Assembly: GCF_000736415.1 (NCBI RefSeq)
Contig: NZ_CP009043.1
Location: forward strand, 868,001-932,000
Origin: Campylobacter iguaniorum
GTDB taxonomy: Bacteria; Campylobacterota; Campylobacteria; Campylobacterales; Campylobacteraceae
Direction of reading: 5' to 3'
Length of the DNA: 64,000 nucleotides
A program made the translations under genes and the position numbers. Shown here one piece after another: positions 18,076-26,609 of the stretch (within the stretch, counting starts at the first letter, position 1; the number at the start of each line of letters is the position of its first letter). The notes under the pieces were generated by a model. That model made no database searches. It had not been told where the DNA came from and saw only the letters and a program-made list of their open reading frames with translations.

Positions 18076-18081
18076 TATAAT
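18076..18081 (+). promoter_or_regulatory. Probable -10 for the propeller protein gene
   Basis: TATAAT in the very AT-rich 75-base gap between the AraC gene and the propeller gene, 26 bases before the ATG. An AAAGGAAATAAT ribosome binding site follows. Confidence 0.45.
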
Positions 18082-18106
18082 TTTATAAAATATTAAAGGA
18101 AATAAT

Positions 18107-18952
18107 ATGAAAAAAACATTAGTCGCATTTAGCATTGTTTCTAGTTTAGCACTCTCTTTACAAGCAAAAGAGCAAATCAAAATAGAAATCTCAAATTTAA
18201 GCAATCCAGAAAGTGTCTTTGTGATGAATAAAAACGTTTATATCTCACAGCTAGGAGCAAAGCTTGATCCACTCAGCAAAGACGGTGACGGATTTATCTC
18301 AAAGCTTGATTATAACGGAAAAGTTATATCAAAAGAGTTTATTAAAGGGCTAAATGCTCCAAAGGGACTTTTGGTTGATAGTGGAAAAATCTTTGTAGCT
18401 GACATTGACGAAATCAAGATTTTTGATGAAAAAAGTGGCGAAAAACTACTTTTTATACCTATAAAAGATAGCATTTTTCTAAACCATATCACAAAGCTAA
18501 ACCAAAATGAAGCTCTAGTCAGCGATACTGGAACTGGCATAATCCATAAAATAAACTTAACTCAAAAATCATACGAAGAGTTTGCAAAAATGGATGTAAA
18601 AACAGAGGGCGGACCAAATGGAATGGCTATGGTAAATGGCGAACTTTTTGTAGCTGGTTATGATCCAAATGGCAAAAATCCAGCTAGTTTTGTCAAATTT
18701 GACGGTAGTAAATTTACTCAAGTAAATGACTTAAAAGGCTCATTTGATGGCTTAGTTGTGGACAAAGATGGAAATATTTATATAAGTGACTGGGTAGATG
18801 CAAAAAACGGTGTAGTGTATAAAGTAGATAAAAATGGTTATAAAAAACTAGATCTTCCAGCTATGCAAGGGCCAGCTGATATATTTTATGATGGAAAATA
18901 TCTTTGGATACCACAAATGATAAGTGGCAAACTTTTAAAGGTTAAATTATAA
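18107..18952 (+). CDS. Exported beta-propeller protein (SMP-30/NHL-like)
   Basis: A 281-residue protein with a Sec signal peptide (cleavage probably after LSLQA, near residue 20) and repeating short strands typical of six-bladed SMP-30/gluconolactonase or NHL propellers (LNAPKGLLVDSGKIFVADID; GGPNGMAMVNGELFVAGYD; FDGLVVDKDGNIYISDW). An acidic loop, DPLSKDGDGFIS, resembles a calcium-binding loop. It is probably periplasmic. A lactonase or ligand-binding role is possible but no catalytic set is certain. The upstream AraC gene, 75 bases away on the same strand, may regulate it. Confidence 0.75.
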   Translation: MKKTLVAFSIVSSLALSLQAKEQIKIEISNLSNPESVFVMNKNVYISQLGAKLDPLSKDGDGFISKLDYNGKVISKEFIKGLNAPKGLLVDSGKIFVADIDEIKIFDEKSGEKLLFIPIKDSIFLNHITKLNQNEALVSDTGTGIIHKINLTQKSYEEFAKMDVKTEGGPNGMAMVNGELFVAGYDPNGKNPASFVKFDGSKFTQVNDLKGSFDGLVVDKDGNIYISDWVDAKNGVVYKVDKNGYKKLDLPAMQGPADIFYDGKYLWIPQMISGKLLKVKL

Positions 18953-18965
18953 TTATTTAGGAGCT

Positions 18966-18987
18966 ATAGGGTGCTTTTGCACCCTAT
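18966..18987 (+). terminator. Rho-independent terminator after the propeller gene
   Basis: A perfect 9-bp stem (ATAGGGTGC / GCACCCTAT) with a TTTT loop and a short T-run, 13 bases after the stop codon. It lies between convergent genes. Confidence 0.8.
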
Positions 18988-18992
18988 TTTGA

Positions 18993-19022
18993 TAATCTAA
19001 ATTCGCTATCTAATTTAGATTA
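18993..19022 (-). terminator. Second hairpin, overlapping the flavodoxin stop
   Basis: An 11-bp inverted repeat (TAATCTAAATT / AATTTAGATTA) that includes the flavodoxin stop codon. The minus-strand transcript would fold here just before the GC-richer hairpin at 18966-18987, which could then act as the terminator for both strands. Confidence 0.4.
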
Positions 19023-19505
19023 GAATTCGCCTTTGATCGAAGCGACCCATTTATCAGCTCTTGCTTTCCACTCTGGATCGTTTTTGAAATCAATGCACGC
19101 GCCTACAAATTTGCCATTTATAAATGCCAAAGAATGTTTAAATTTATATCCATCAACATCGCTAGCACCAACAAGTTTTGCACCACGGATTAGTGGCAAA
19201 AACTCAACCAAACCGTCTAAAAATGTAGTTGGGTGTTTGACTTGTCCACCAACGCCGACCAAAGCTATAGTTTTACCGCCAAAATCAGCCTCTGCAACCA
19301 AATTTAGCTTAGCTTTGAAGTCTTTTTGAAGCTCACCTTGACCATGAGTCGAAGCAGCAAATATAAACTTATCAAATTTAGTAAAAAACTCAGCCTCTAG
19401 CTCTTTTACATCGATTATTTCGCTATTAAAATTTGCAGCTATATACTGCACAACTTCTTTTGTATCGCCACTATTTGATCCGTAAATCACGCCTACTTTT
19501 GACAT
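19020..19505 (-). CDS. fldA: Flavodoxin
   Basis: A 161-residue long-chain flavodoxin. The FMN phosphate loop GSNSGDTKEV is at about 9-18, followed by the aromatic-loop region FAASTHGQGELQKDF and the VGVGGQ segment. Flavodoxin carries single electrons at low potential. In Campylobacter and Helicobacter it is the physiological acceptor for 2-oxoacid oxidoreductases, which fits its place next to oorDABC. AAGGATAAAAA precedes the ATG. Its upstream region contains the same 18-base element as oorD. Confidence 0.95.
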   Translation of the reverse strand: MSKVGVIYGSNSGDTKEVVQYIAANFNSEIIDVKELEAEFFTKFDKFIFAASTHGQGELQKDFKAKLNLVAEADFGGKTIALVGVGGQVKHPTTFLDGLVEFLPLIRGAKLVGASDVDGYKFKHSLAFINGKFVGACIDFKNDPEWKARADKWVASIKGEF

Positions 19506-19591
19506 TTTTTATCCTTATTTTTAAATTTAATTTCGTATTTTATCTAAATAAGACAAAAATTGTGCTTAAATACTATTTACTTTATAAAAAT

Positions 19592-19609
19592 AAAAAAGTT
19601 GATAAAATA
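19592..19609 (-). promoter_or_regulatory. 18-base element shared with the oorD upstream region (copy 1)
   Basis: The plus strand reads AAAAAAGTTGATAAAATA, identical to 22649-22666. It lies 87 bases upstream of the flavodoxin ATG. It could be a regulator site or part of a promoter; the role is inferred from the identical copy in front of a functionally linked operon. Confidence 0.4.
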
Positions 19610-19636
19610 TATTGTTAAATTTGAATAAAAAGAATG

Positions 19637-19661
19637 TTTCGGGCTAAAAAATAGCCCGAAA
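19637..19661 (-). terminator. Rho-independent terminator of the oorDABC operon
   Basis: A perfect 10-bp stem (TTTCGGGCTA / TAGCCCGAAA) with a 5-base A-rich loop, 7 bases beyond the oorC stop on the minus strand. Confidence 0.8.
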
Positions 19662-19668
19662 ATTTAGA

Positions 19669-20220
19669 TTATAAGCATTTTGCAGCGTAAGCAAGACCAA
19701 GGTCATAAGCTTTGTTATTAGCCTCTTTGACTTTTTCTGGAACGGTGCTAAGCATCTCTTTACGGACGATTTCTGCGTCCATAACGCCAGTAAAGCCAAT
19801 AGCCACGCCAAGAGCTACAACGCTTTGAGTGATTACGTTTCCTACTTCATCTTTTGCGATAGAAATGATAGGAATCTCATAAATTTTCCAGCGTTTTTTA
19901 TCTTCCTCGCTTGGAGTAACCAAATTTGGCTCAACTACGATGATTCCGCCATCTTTCACACCGCTTTTAAAAGTATCATAGCTTTTTTGAGCAGTTGCTA
20001 GCATGAACTCTATCTCACCCTCGTTTGCGTAAGGGTATCTGATCTCTTTGTCGCTAAGGATGATATCAACTTTTGTTGGACCACCACGCACTTGAGAAGT
20101 ATAAGTAGAAGCTTTCACCCCATATCCGCCAGCTTCGATCTTTGCAGCTGATAAAATTTCACCAGCTAGGATAACACCTTGTCCGCCAACGCCGACAAAT
20201 CTTAACTCACGATTACTCAT
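19669..20220 (-). CDS. oorC: 2-oxoglutarate:acceptor oxidoreductase, gamma subunit
   Basis: A 183-residue gamma subunit of the four-subunit oxidoreductase that converts 2-oxoglutarate and CoA to succinyl-CoA and CO2, passing electrons to flavodoxin or ferredoxin. The N-terminal GVGGQGVILAGEILS and TSQVRGGPTKVDI are diagnostic of the gamma domain of this superfamily. The ATG overlaps the oorB stop by four bases. It is the last gene of the operon, followed by a strong hairpin. Confidence 0.95.
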   Translation of the reverse strand: MSNRELRFVGVGGQGVILAGEILSAAKIEAGGYGVKASTYTSQVRGGPTKVDIILSDKEIRYPYANEGEIEFMLATAQKSYDTFKSGVKDGGIIVVEPNLVTPSEEDKKRWKIYEIPIISIAKDEVGNVITQSVVALGVAIGFTGVMDAEIVRKEMLSTVPEKVKEANNKAYDLGLAYAAKCL

Positions 20221-21062
20221 TTTATCTCCTCAAAGTTGATTTTTGTTTTGTTTTGAGCAGCTTCGATAACCTTGCTGTAAGCTTTACAATACTCTATATG
20301 GCTCTCATCTTTGTGAAGAACGCCAGTTGGGAATTTGCCTTTTTTCTCTTCATCGCTAAGAGCGTCAAATTTGACTTTTGAGACTGTTCTTTGGTCGATC
20401 CAGTCAATCATTTGAGTAGCTTCGCCCATTTTGTTTTTTCTACCTAAATTTATATGGCAGTTTGAGAAAATATCAAAGAAGCTGTAACCTTCGTGTTTAA
20501 ATCCTTCCACTAGAAGTTTTTCTATTCTAGCTGGATTTATCACGCTTTCACGTCCGACAAATGTAGCACCAGCTGCAGTCGCAAGCTTAGCAGCGTCGAA
20601 GTTCGGATCGATATTTCCCCATTGAGCTGTCACAGTCCAAAAACCTTGTGGAGTTGTAGGGCTTGTTTGAGAGTTTGTAAGACCATAAATGAAGTTATTT
20701 ATCAAAATATGGTTTATATCTATATTTCTTCTGCAACCATGTATTGTGTGGTTTCCGCCGATTGCTAGACCATCTCCATCTCCAGTTACTACTATTACGT
20801 GTTTTTCTGGATTTGCTAGTTTGATACCAGTTGCGTATGCTATGGCGCGACCATGAGTTGTATGAACTGTGTTGCAGTTTACATAGCTTGAAAATCTACC
20901 AGAGCAGCCAATACCACTTACTACGCACACATCATCCATGTTCCAGCCCATAGCATCAATAGCTCTCATAACGCTTTTTAAGATGACACCATCACCACAG
21001 CCCCAGCACCAAAGTGTAGGCATTTTGCTTGTTCTTAAATAATTATCATAGTTAAAAGCCAT
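20217..21062 (-). CDS. oorB: 2-oxoglutarate:acceptor oxidoreductase, beta subunit (TPP-binding)
   Basis: A 281-residue thiamine diphosphate-binding subunit. The TPP/Mg motif is GDGDGLAIGGNHTIHGCRRN, and the N-terminal LWCWGCGDG and GIGCSGR segments carry the cysteines conserved in beta subunits. This subunit performs decarboxylation together with the alpha subunit. One base separates it from oorA, and four bases overlap oorC. Confidence 0.95.
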   Translation of the reverse strand: MAFNYDNYLRTSKMPTLWCWGCGDGVILKSVMRAIDAMGWNMDDVCVVSGIGCSGRFSSYVNCNTVHTTHGRAIAYATGIKLANPEKHVIVVTGDGDGLAIGGNHTIHGCRRNIDINHILINNFIYGLTNSQTSPTTPQGFWTVTAQWGNIDPNFDAAKLATAAGATFVGRESVINPARIEKLLVEGFKHEGYSFFDIFSNCHINLGRKNKMGEATQMIDWIDQRTVSKVKFDALSDEEKKGKFPTGVLHKDESHIEYCKAYSKVIEAAQNKTKINFEEIK

Positions 21063-21063
21063 C

Positions 21064-22185
21064 TTAAAACTCCTTAACTTTACTTATAATCTCGCTTGGA
21101 CTAAGCGGACGACCGTTTGCTTTAAGTAGTGTTTTGAAATCATTTCTTAAAGTACATCTTTCAATTTCTTCTAGGTATTGACCTAAATTTAACTCAGCTA
21201 CTAAAATCTTTTTAAATTTAGAGCCGATCTCTTTTAGTTTAGCTTCTGGGCTTGGCCATAGAGTAATAGGACGGAAAATACCAACTTTAATGCCTTCATT
21301 TCTTAGCTTATCAACTGCTTCTTTAGCTGCAAGACTCACGCTGCCATAGCAGATGATACAGATCTCAGCGTCATCTAGTTTGTATTCTTCATAGTTTGAT
21401 ACTTCGTCCATATGACCTTTGATTTTGTTAAATAATCTTTTTATATTGTAATCAACCAAAGCTCCATCTTCAGTCGGGAAGCCAGTTTCGCCGTGGTGAA
21501 GACCTGTGATGTGATAGCGATAACCTTTAAAGAAAGGATTTAAAGTAGCTGGCTCATCAGCTGCAGCTTCATAAGGTTTGTAATCTTTTGGATCGCCTTT
21601 AAACTCACGTCTTGGCTCGACTTTTAGATCGGCTATTTCTGGAACCATAGCTTTGCCTTGCATGTGACCGATTGTCTCATCAAGTAGCAAGAAAACTGGG
21701 GTACTAAAGCGGTTTGCTAGGTTAAATGCTCTTACTGTTTCAGTGTAAATTTCATCTAAGCTTCCTGGAGCTACTGCAATAGAGCAATAATCGCCATGGC
21801 TTGGAGCTTTAGCTTGCAAAATATCACCTTGAGCTACGCGAGTAGGAAGACCTGTACTTGGACCACCACGCATAACATTTACGATAACTAAAGGAATTTC
21901 AGCGATAAAACCAAGTCCGATTTGCTCAGCTTTTAGTGAGATTCCAGGGCCTGAACTAGCTGTCATTGCCTTAGCCCCACTCATTGCCGCACCAAGAGCA
22001 ACTGAAATACCAGCTATCTCATCTTCCATTTGTATAAATTTACCGCCATTTTTTGGTAGTAAAACGCTTAATTCATGTGCAACTTCACTTGATGGAGTTA
22101 TAGGATAACCACCAAAAAAATTACATCCACACTCAACTGCCGCTTTTGATACTAGCGCATTTCCTGTTGTGATTACTTCTCTCAT
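21064..22185 (-). CDS. oorA: 2-oxoglutarate:acceptor oxidoreductase, alpha subunit
   Basis: A 373-residue alpha subunit containing the pyrimidine-binding and transketolase C-terminal-like domains. The N-terminal GNALVSKAAVECGCNFFGGY and YPITPSSEVAHEL, followed by MEDEIAGISVALGAAMSG and TASSGPGISLK, are family hallmarks. It works with OorB, C and D in the oxygen-sensitive route that replaces 2-oxoglutarate dehydrogenase in campylobacters. The ATG lies 9 bases after the oorD stop. Confidence 0.95.
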   Translation of the reverse strand: MREVITTGNALVSKAAVECGCNFFGGYPITPSSEVAHELSVLLPKNGGKFIQMEDEIAGISVALGAAMSGAKAMTASSGPGISLKAEQIGLGFIAEIPLVIVNVMRGGPSTGLPTRVAQGDILQAKAPSHGDYCSIAVAPGSLDEIYTETVRAFNLANRFSTPVFLLLDETIGHMQGKAMVPEIADLKVEPRREFKGDPKDYKPYEAAADEPATLNPFFKGYRYHITGLHHGETGFPTEDGALVDYNIKRLFNKIKGHMDEVSNYEEYKLDDAEICIICYGSVSLAAKEAVDKLRNEGIKVGIFRPITLWPSPEAKLKEIGSKFKKILVAELNLGQYLEEIERCTLRNDFKTLLKANGRPLSPSEIISKVKEF

Positions 22186-22194
22186 TTGTTGTCC

Positions 22195-22500
22195 TTATTT
22201 AAGTTTCCTAAAGTGATTTGCTTTAACAGCAGCAGCTCTTTCTTTTGCTTCTGGAGTAACTTTTGCAAATTTAAACCCTTTCTCAGCTACATAAATAGCA
22301 AAATCAGGGCAGTGAAGCTCACAATCTCTACAACCTATACAAGATTCTGGGTGAACGACTTCGATCATCATACCTTGGACAGCATGAACATCTTCTTTCA
22401 TACCCAAAACTCCTGCTGGACAGTAGCTTACGCAGATATCACAGGCTTTACACCTACTCTCATCAACCCAAACAGGTATACCGGCTGGTTGTTCTATCAT
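22195..22500 (-). CDS. oorD: 2-oxoglutarate:acceptor oxidoreductase, delta (ferredoxin-like) subunit
   Basis: A 101-residue protein with two [4Fe-4S] cluster motifs, CKACDICVSYCPAG and CIGCRDCELHCPDF, characteristic of the ferredoxin-like delta subunit that passes electrons out of the OorAB active site. It is the first gene of oorDABC, with 218 bases of upstream DNA separating it from mdh. In C. jejuni sucCD occupies this position, as I recall it; here there is no gene. Confidence 0.94.
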   Translation of the reverse strand: MIEQPAGIPVWVDESRCKACDICVSYCPAGVLGMKEDVHAVQGMMIEVVHPESCIGCRDCELHCPDFAIYVAEKGFKFAKVTPEAKERAAAVKANHFRKLK

Positions 22501-22648
22501 AGTATTCTCCTATTTTCTTTCATTGTTTACTAGTACAAACTAAATTCAAAAATGAGTTTTTTAAAACATTTAAGAATCACAAAAACCAAAATAAAATTAT
22601 CTAAACATATCTATGCTAAAGTAACTTTAATTTTTATAAATTTAACTT

Positions 22649-22666
22649 AAAAAAGTTGATAAAATA
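22649..22666 (-). promoter_or_regulatory. 18-base element shared with the flavodoxin upstream region (copy 2)
   Basis: The plus strand reads AAAAAAGTTGATAAAATA, identical to 19592-19609, 149 bases upstream of the oorD ATG. The rest of the 218-base gap between mdh and oorD is AT-rich, and I see no gene or strong hairpin in it. Confidence 0.4.
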
Positions 22667-22718
22667 GACTTGCTAAATAACTAAATAAACATTTTTATTT
22701 TTTCTTAATTTTTATAGC

Positions 22719-23636
22719 TTATTTATAAATAGTATTAATAAATAATATAAGATTATCAATACTATTTTGCAATTTAGCTTCCTCTTCGTTGGTTAAATTT
22801 GGTTCAACTATCTCTTTTAATCCATTTTTATCAAGCTTAACCACTCTTCCAGTCGGTATCAAACTATCATCGCAAACCGAGCATACAAGCGTATTATTTG
22901 ACTCATTTTTTATGCTTTGGCAGAGCTTCAAAACACCAGCTGCTGGCCCATAAAACGCTGAAGTTCCCATTAGTTCGACTATCTTAGCGCCGCTTGTTCT
23001 TGATCTATGGATAATACCTTGAATATCTTCATCGCTTAGCACGTCGCTTAGTGCCTTTTCGCCCACTTTCATGCTGCTTTTTTGACAAATCATAGAATCA
23101 TTATGCATTCCCAAACATATAGCGTTACAATTCGTAACATTTGTATTTAATTGTGAGGAGATTTGGAATTTTAATCTTCCACTATCTAGTTCTCCAGCCA
23201 TACCGATCACTTTATTTGGCTTAAATTTGCTAGCATTTAATGCTACATAAACCATTAGATCAAGTGGATTTGTTACGACTATTATGATTGAATTTGGTGC
23301 AAATTTAGCTATCTGGGCTGCGCTTTGCGAAACTATGCTTGCATTTGCTTTGGCTAGATCTTCTCTGCTTTGCCCGTCTTTTCTAGCAAAACCAGCAGTG
23401 ATGACAACTATATCAAAATCTCTTAAAAGCTCATAATCATCGCTGCCATTTATCTTAATATCCAAATCCAAAATAGCAGCCATGTGAGATAGATCAAGTG
23501 CTTTCGCTTTAGCTAAATTCGCATTAATATCTATAAGCGCGATTTGTTCGCATACACTTTTGCAAGTAAGCAAGCTTGCACAGCTTGCTCCTACATTTCC
23601 AGCGCCGATTATTGCGATTTTCAACTTATTTCTCAA
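22719..23636 (-). CDS. mdh: Malate dehydrogenase (LDH-like family)
   Basis: A 305-residue NAD-dependent 2-hydroxyacid dehydrogenase. The Rossmann motif is IIGAGNVGASCA, and the substrate-loop sequence TAGFARKDGQSREDL has Arg where lactate dehydrogenases have Gln, pointing to malate. VVTNPLDLMVYVA and the catalytic His region (GMHNDSMI) follow. It oxidises malate to oxaloacetate in the TCA cycle. The ATG overlaps the icd stop by 11 bases, so icd and mdh are co-expressed. Confidence 0.92.
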   Translation of the reverse strand: MRNKLKIAIIGAGNVGASCASLLTCKSVCEQIALIDINANLAKAKALDLSHMAAILDLDIKINGSDDYELLRDFDIVVITAGFARKDGQSREDLAKANASIVSQSAAQIAKFAPNSIIIVVTNPLDLMVYVALNASKFKPNKVIGMAGELDSGRLKFQISSQLNTNVTNCNAICLGMHNDSMICQKSSMKVGEKALSDVLSDEDIQGIIHRSRTSGAKIVELMGTSAFYGPAAGVLKLCQSIKNESNNTLVCSVCDDSLIPTGRVVKLDKNGLKEIVEPNLTNEEEAKLQNSIDNLILFINTIYK

Positions 23637-25815
23637 GTGCTTGGTTAAAAAATTTGCTTGGGCGCATTACAGCAGATACTAACTTATCATCGAATTTATA
23701 ATATCCGCCGACTTTCATTTTGTGACCTTGAGAGCCATTTAGTTCATTTACAATCTCATCTTTACTATCATTTAAAGCTTTTGCAATTTGGCTAAATTTA
23801 TCTTTTAATTCACTATTTGCAAGCTCATTTGCCCAGTAAAATGCAAGGTAGAAGTGGCTTCCGCGGTTGTCGTTTTCACCTACATTTTTGCGTGGAGAGT
23901 TGTCGTTTTTAAGATAGCTTTGGATTGCAAGGTCAAGAGTATCTGCAAGTATTTTTGCCTCTTTTTTGCCACTGACATTAGCTAGATGCTCTAAGCTTGC
24001 TCCAAGAGCTAAAAATTCGCCCAAACTATCCCATCTAAGGTGATTTTCTTCTATTAATTGTTGAGCGATTTTTGGTGCGCTTCCGCCAGCTCCTGTTTCA
24101 AATAATCCGCCGCCATTTAAAAGTGGAACGATTGAGAGCATTTTTGCACTTGTGCCAAGCTCCAAAATCGGGAATAAATCAGTCAAATAATCCCTTAAAA
24201 CATTGCCAGTTACGCTGATAGCGTCTTTGCCACTTCTTATGATAGATATGCTTCTTTTTATCGCATCTGTCGGCTCAGCTATACTTATATCTAGATTTGA
24301 AATATCATATTTTTTTAGCTCTTCTTTTACGATTTTTATCATGCTTGCATCATGAGCTCTAGTCTCATCAAGCCAGAAAATAGCAGGAGATTTTGTCGCG
24401 TTTGCTCTATTTATAGCTAGTTTTATCCAGTCTTTTATCGCTTCATCTTTAGCCTGAATAGCACGGAAAATATCTCCAGCTTCTACGTCAAACTCCATCT
24501 TTTGGTGTTCGCTACTTACTACAAATTTGCCATTAGTTTTAGCTATAAAAGTCTTATCGTGGCTACCGTATTCTTCTGCTTTTTTAGCCATCAAACCGAC
24601 GTTTGAGACACTTCCTATGATAGCTGGATTTAGTGCACCATTTGCTTTTAGATCATCTATTGTAGCTTCATATATTGTCGCGTAGGTTCTATCTGGAATT
24701 ACGGCTAGCGTATCTCTAGTTTTGCCTTCTTTGTCCCACATTTTGCCACTATTTCTTATCATAGCTGGCATTGAAGCATCGATTATAACGTCGCTTGGAA
24801 CGTGCAGGTTTGTAATACCTTTATCGCTATCGACCATAGCAAGATCAGGATTTTTGGCTAGGATTTCATTGTATTTGGCTAAAATTTTATCTTTGCAAGG
24901 CAGGTTTTCTATGCGAGCAAAAAGATCTTTTAAACCGTTATTTGGCACTACTCCAGCAGCTTCTAGTTCAGCTTTAAATTCGCTAAATATCTCTTCAAAA
25001 AATACCTTAACAAAATGACCGAAAATCACTGGATCGCTTACTTTCATCATAGTGGCTTTCAAATGCACTGAGTACAAAAGACCATCTTTTTGAGCTTCTT
25101 CAATTGAATTTTTGATAAATTTATCAAGTTTATTCGCACTTAGATAAGTTGCACTTACGATATCGCCTTTGCCAGCTTTTATGCCGTCTTTTAGGAGTTC
25201 GCTTTTACCATCTTTTGAGATGAACTCTATTTTAAATTTACTATCTTGATCTACTATGACTGATTTTTCGTTGCCAAAAAAGTCGCCATCACTCATATAA
25301 GCAACTTTTGTTTTTATACTTGAGTCCCAAGCACCGTTTTTGTGTGGGAATTCTTTCGCATAGGCTTTAACAGCCGCAGCGCATCTTCTATCTGAGTTAC
25401 CTTCTCTAAGCACTGGATTTACCGCACTTCCAAGCACTTTTGCATATCTTGCTTTTATATCTGCTTCTTTTTCATTGCTTGGATTTTCTGGATAGTTAGG
25501 TACTGCGTATCCTTTTGCTTGAAGCTCAGCAATAGCAGCATTTAGCTGTGGAAGTGAAGCTGAAATATTTGGAAGTTTAATGATATTTGCAGTTTTTTCT
25601 TTTGTCATTTCTCCTAAAATTTCAAGATTATTTGGAACTTTTTGCTCGTCTTTTAAGTACTCACTAAAGTTTGCCAAAATCCTACCAGTAAGCGATATAT
25701 CCATAGTTTCTATATCTATGCCACCTCTTGTTAGATACTCTTTAATCACTGGAAAAAGCGAGTATGTAGCAAGCGCTGGAGCTTCGTCTGTGTAGGTGTA
25801 GATTATGTCCGCCAT
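23626..25815 (-). CDS. icd: Isocitrate dehydrogenase, NADP-dependent, monomeric type
   Basis: At 729 residues it has the size of the monomeric IDH family (about 80 kDa) and is not related in length to the dimeric type. Start MADIIYTYTDEAPALATYSL and internal motifs such as SDGDFFGNEKSVIVDQ, PVIFGHFVKVFF and ETGAGGSAPKIAQQ are characteristic. It makes 2-oxoglutarate and NADPH, directly feeding OorDABC downstream. It is the first gene of the icd-mdh pair. The 176-base upstream gap is AT-rich, with a possible element at 25882-25892 shared with the flavodoxin promoter region. Confidence 0.97.
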   Translation of the reverse strand: MADIIYTYTDEAPALATYSLFPVIKEYLTRGGIDIETMDISLTGRILANFSEYLKDEQKVPNNLEILGEMTKEKTANIIKLPNISASLPQLNAAIAELQAKGYAVPNYPENPSNEKEADIKARYAKVLGSAVNPVLREGNSDRRCAAAVKAYAKEFPHKNGAWDSSIKTKVAYMSDGDFFGNEKSVIVDQDSKFKIEFISKDGKSELLKDGIKAGKGDIVSATYLSANKLDKFIKNSIEEAQKDGLLYSVHLKATMMKVSDPVIFGHFVKVFFEEIFSEFKAELEAAGVVPNNGLKDLFARIENLPCKDKILAKYNEILAKNPDLAMVDSDKGITNLHVPSDVIIDASMPAMIRNSGKMWDKEGKTRDTLAVIPDRTYATIYEATIDDLKANGALNPAIIGSVSNVGLMAKKAEEYGSHDKTFIAKTNGKFVVSSEHQKMEFDVEAGDIFRAIQAKDEAIKDWIKLAINRANATKSPAIFWLDETRAHDASMIKIVKEELKKYDISNLDISIAEPTDAIKRSISIIRSGKDAISVTGNVLRDYLTDLFPILELGTSAKMLSIVPLLNGGGLFETGAGGSAPKIAQQLIEENHLRWDSLGEFLALGASLEHLANVSGKKEAKILADTLDLAIQSYLKNDNSPRKNVGENDNRGSHFYLAFYWANELANSELKDKFSQIAKALNDSKDEIVNELNGSQGHKMKVGGYYKFDDKLVSAVMRPSKFFNQALEK

Positions 25816-25991
25816 TTTTGTCCTTTTTATTAAATTTTTTTAATTTTACCAAAGTTTTTGTTAATTCTTATAAGTATTAAGCTATTTACTTTTTATTTTT
25901 ATAAAAAATTAAGAAAATAATATCAAAAGCCTTTATTATAAAAATTTAAAATAATTCTACTTCTAAATTTAAAATACAAAATAAATATCAA

Positions 25992-26609
25992 CTAATATAA
26001 AATATTAATTACCTCACTAACTGTTTTGCAGTTTTTAGCCTCATCTATGCTCTCATTTCTGCCCCACAAAACATTTATATACTCCATTTTGGCATTTTTA
26101 GCAGCTAGAAAATCTTTTTTGCTATCTCCTATAAATACGCATTCTAAACCAGTTTTTTCTTTTATAATATTTAGCATCGCAGGATCTGGCTTTGGAGCTA
26201 TACCTTCACCTGCCCCTATAATCGTATCGAAATAATCTAGTATCCCACAGTTTTTAAGTATGCTTTCTATAGTAGCGTGAGGTGCGTTTGTGGCGACAGC
26301 TAGAGCGTACCTGCTGGACTTTAAAGTAGCTAAAAGCTCTATAGCCTCTTTATAGACAACAGTATAAAGCTCATAGTTTTTATCAAATTGTTTTTCAAAC
26401 TCAAGCTTCATATCCAAAGTTATCTCATCAAAGCCATAAAACTCTTTTATGGCATCTTTTTTTGGATTATTTATTACTGAGATGATAAACTCATCGTCTA
26501 AATTTGACATATTTAGCCCACTTCTCATGTAATTTATGGTTTTGCAAATAGCTTTTTTACTATCAACTAAGGTGCCGTCCATATCGAAAATAACGCATTT
26601 AGTACTCAT
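25992..26609 (-). CDS. HAD-superfamily phosphatase, phosphoglycolate phosphatase-like
   Basis: About 205 residues. The HAD nucleophile motif FDMDGTLVDS is near the N-terminus, motif II lies in VATNAPHA, and GDSKKDFLAAKNA is motif IV, with an alpha-helical cap between. This subgroup hydrolyses small phosphate esters such as phosphoglycolate or nucleotides. Two adjacent ATGs (26612 and 26609) follow an AGGTGG site; the second has better spacing. An open frame runs to 26654 but would overlap the preceding gene much more. It overlaps the end of the upstream small gene. Confidence 0.85.
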   Translation of the reverse strand: MSTKCVIFDMDGTLVDSKKAICKTINYMRSGLNMSNLDDEFIISVINNPKKDAIKEFYGFDEITLDMKLEFEKQFDKNYELYTVVYKEAIELLATLKSSRYALAVATNAPHATIESILKNCGILDYFDTIIGAGEGIAPKPDPAMLNIIKEKTGLECVFIGDSKKDFLAAKNAKMEYINVLWGRNESIDEAKNCKTVSEVINILY

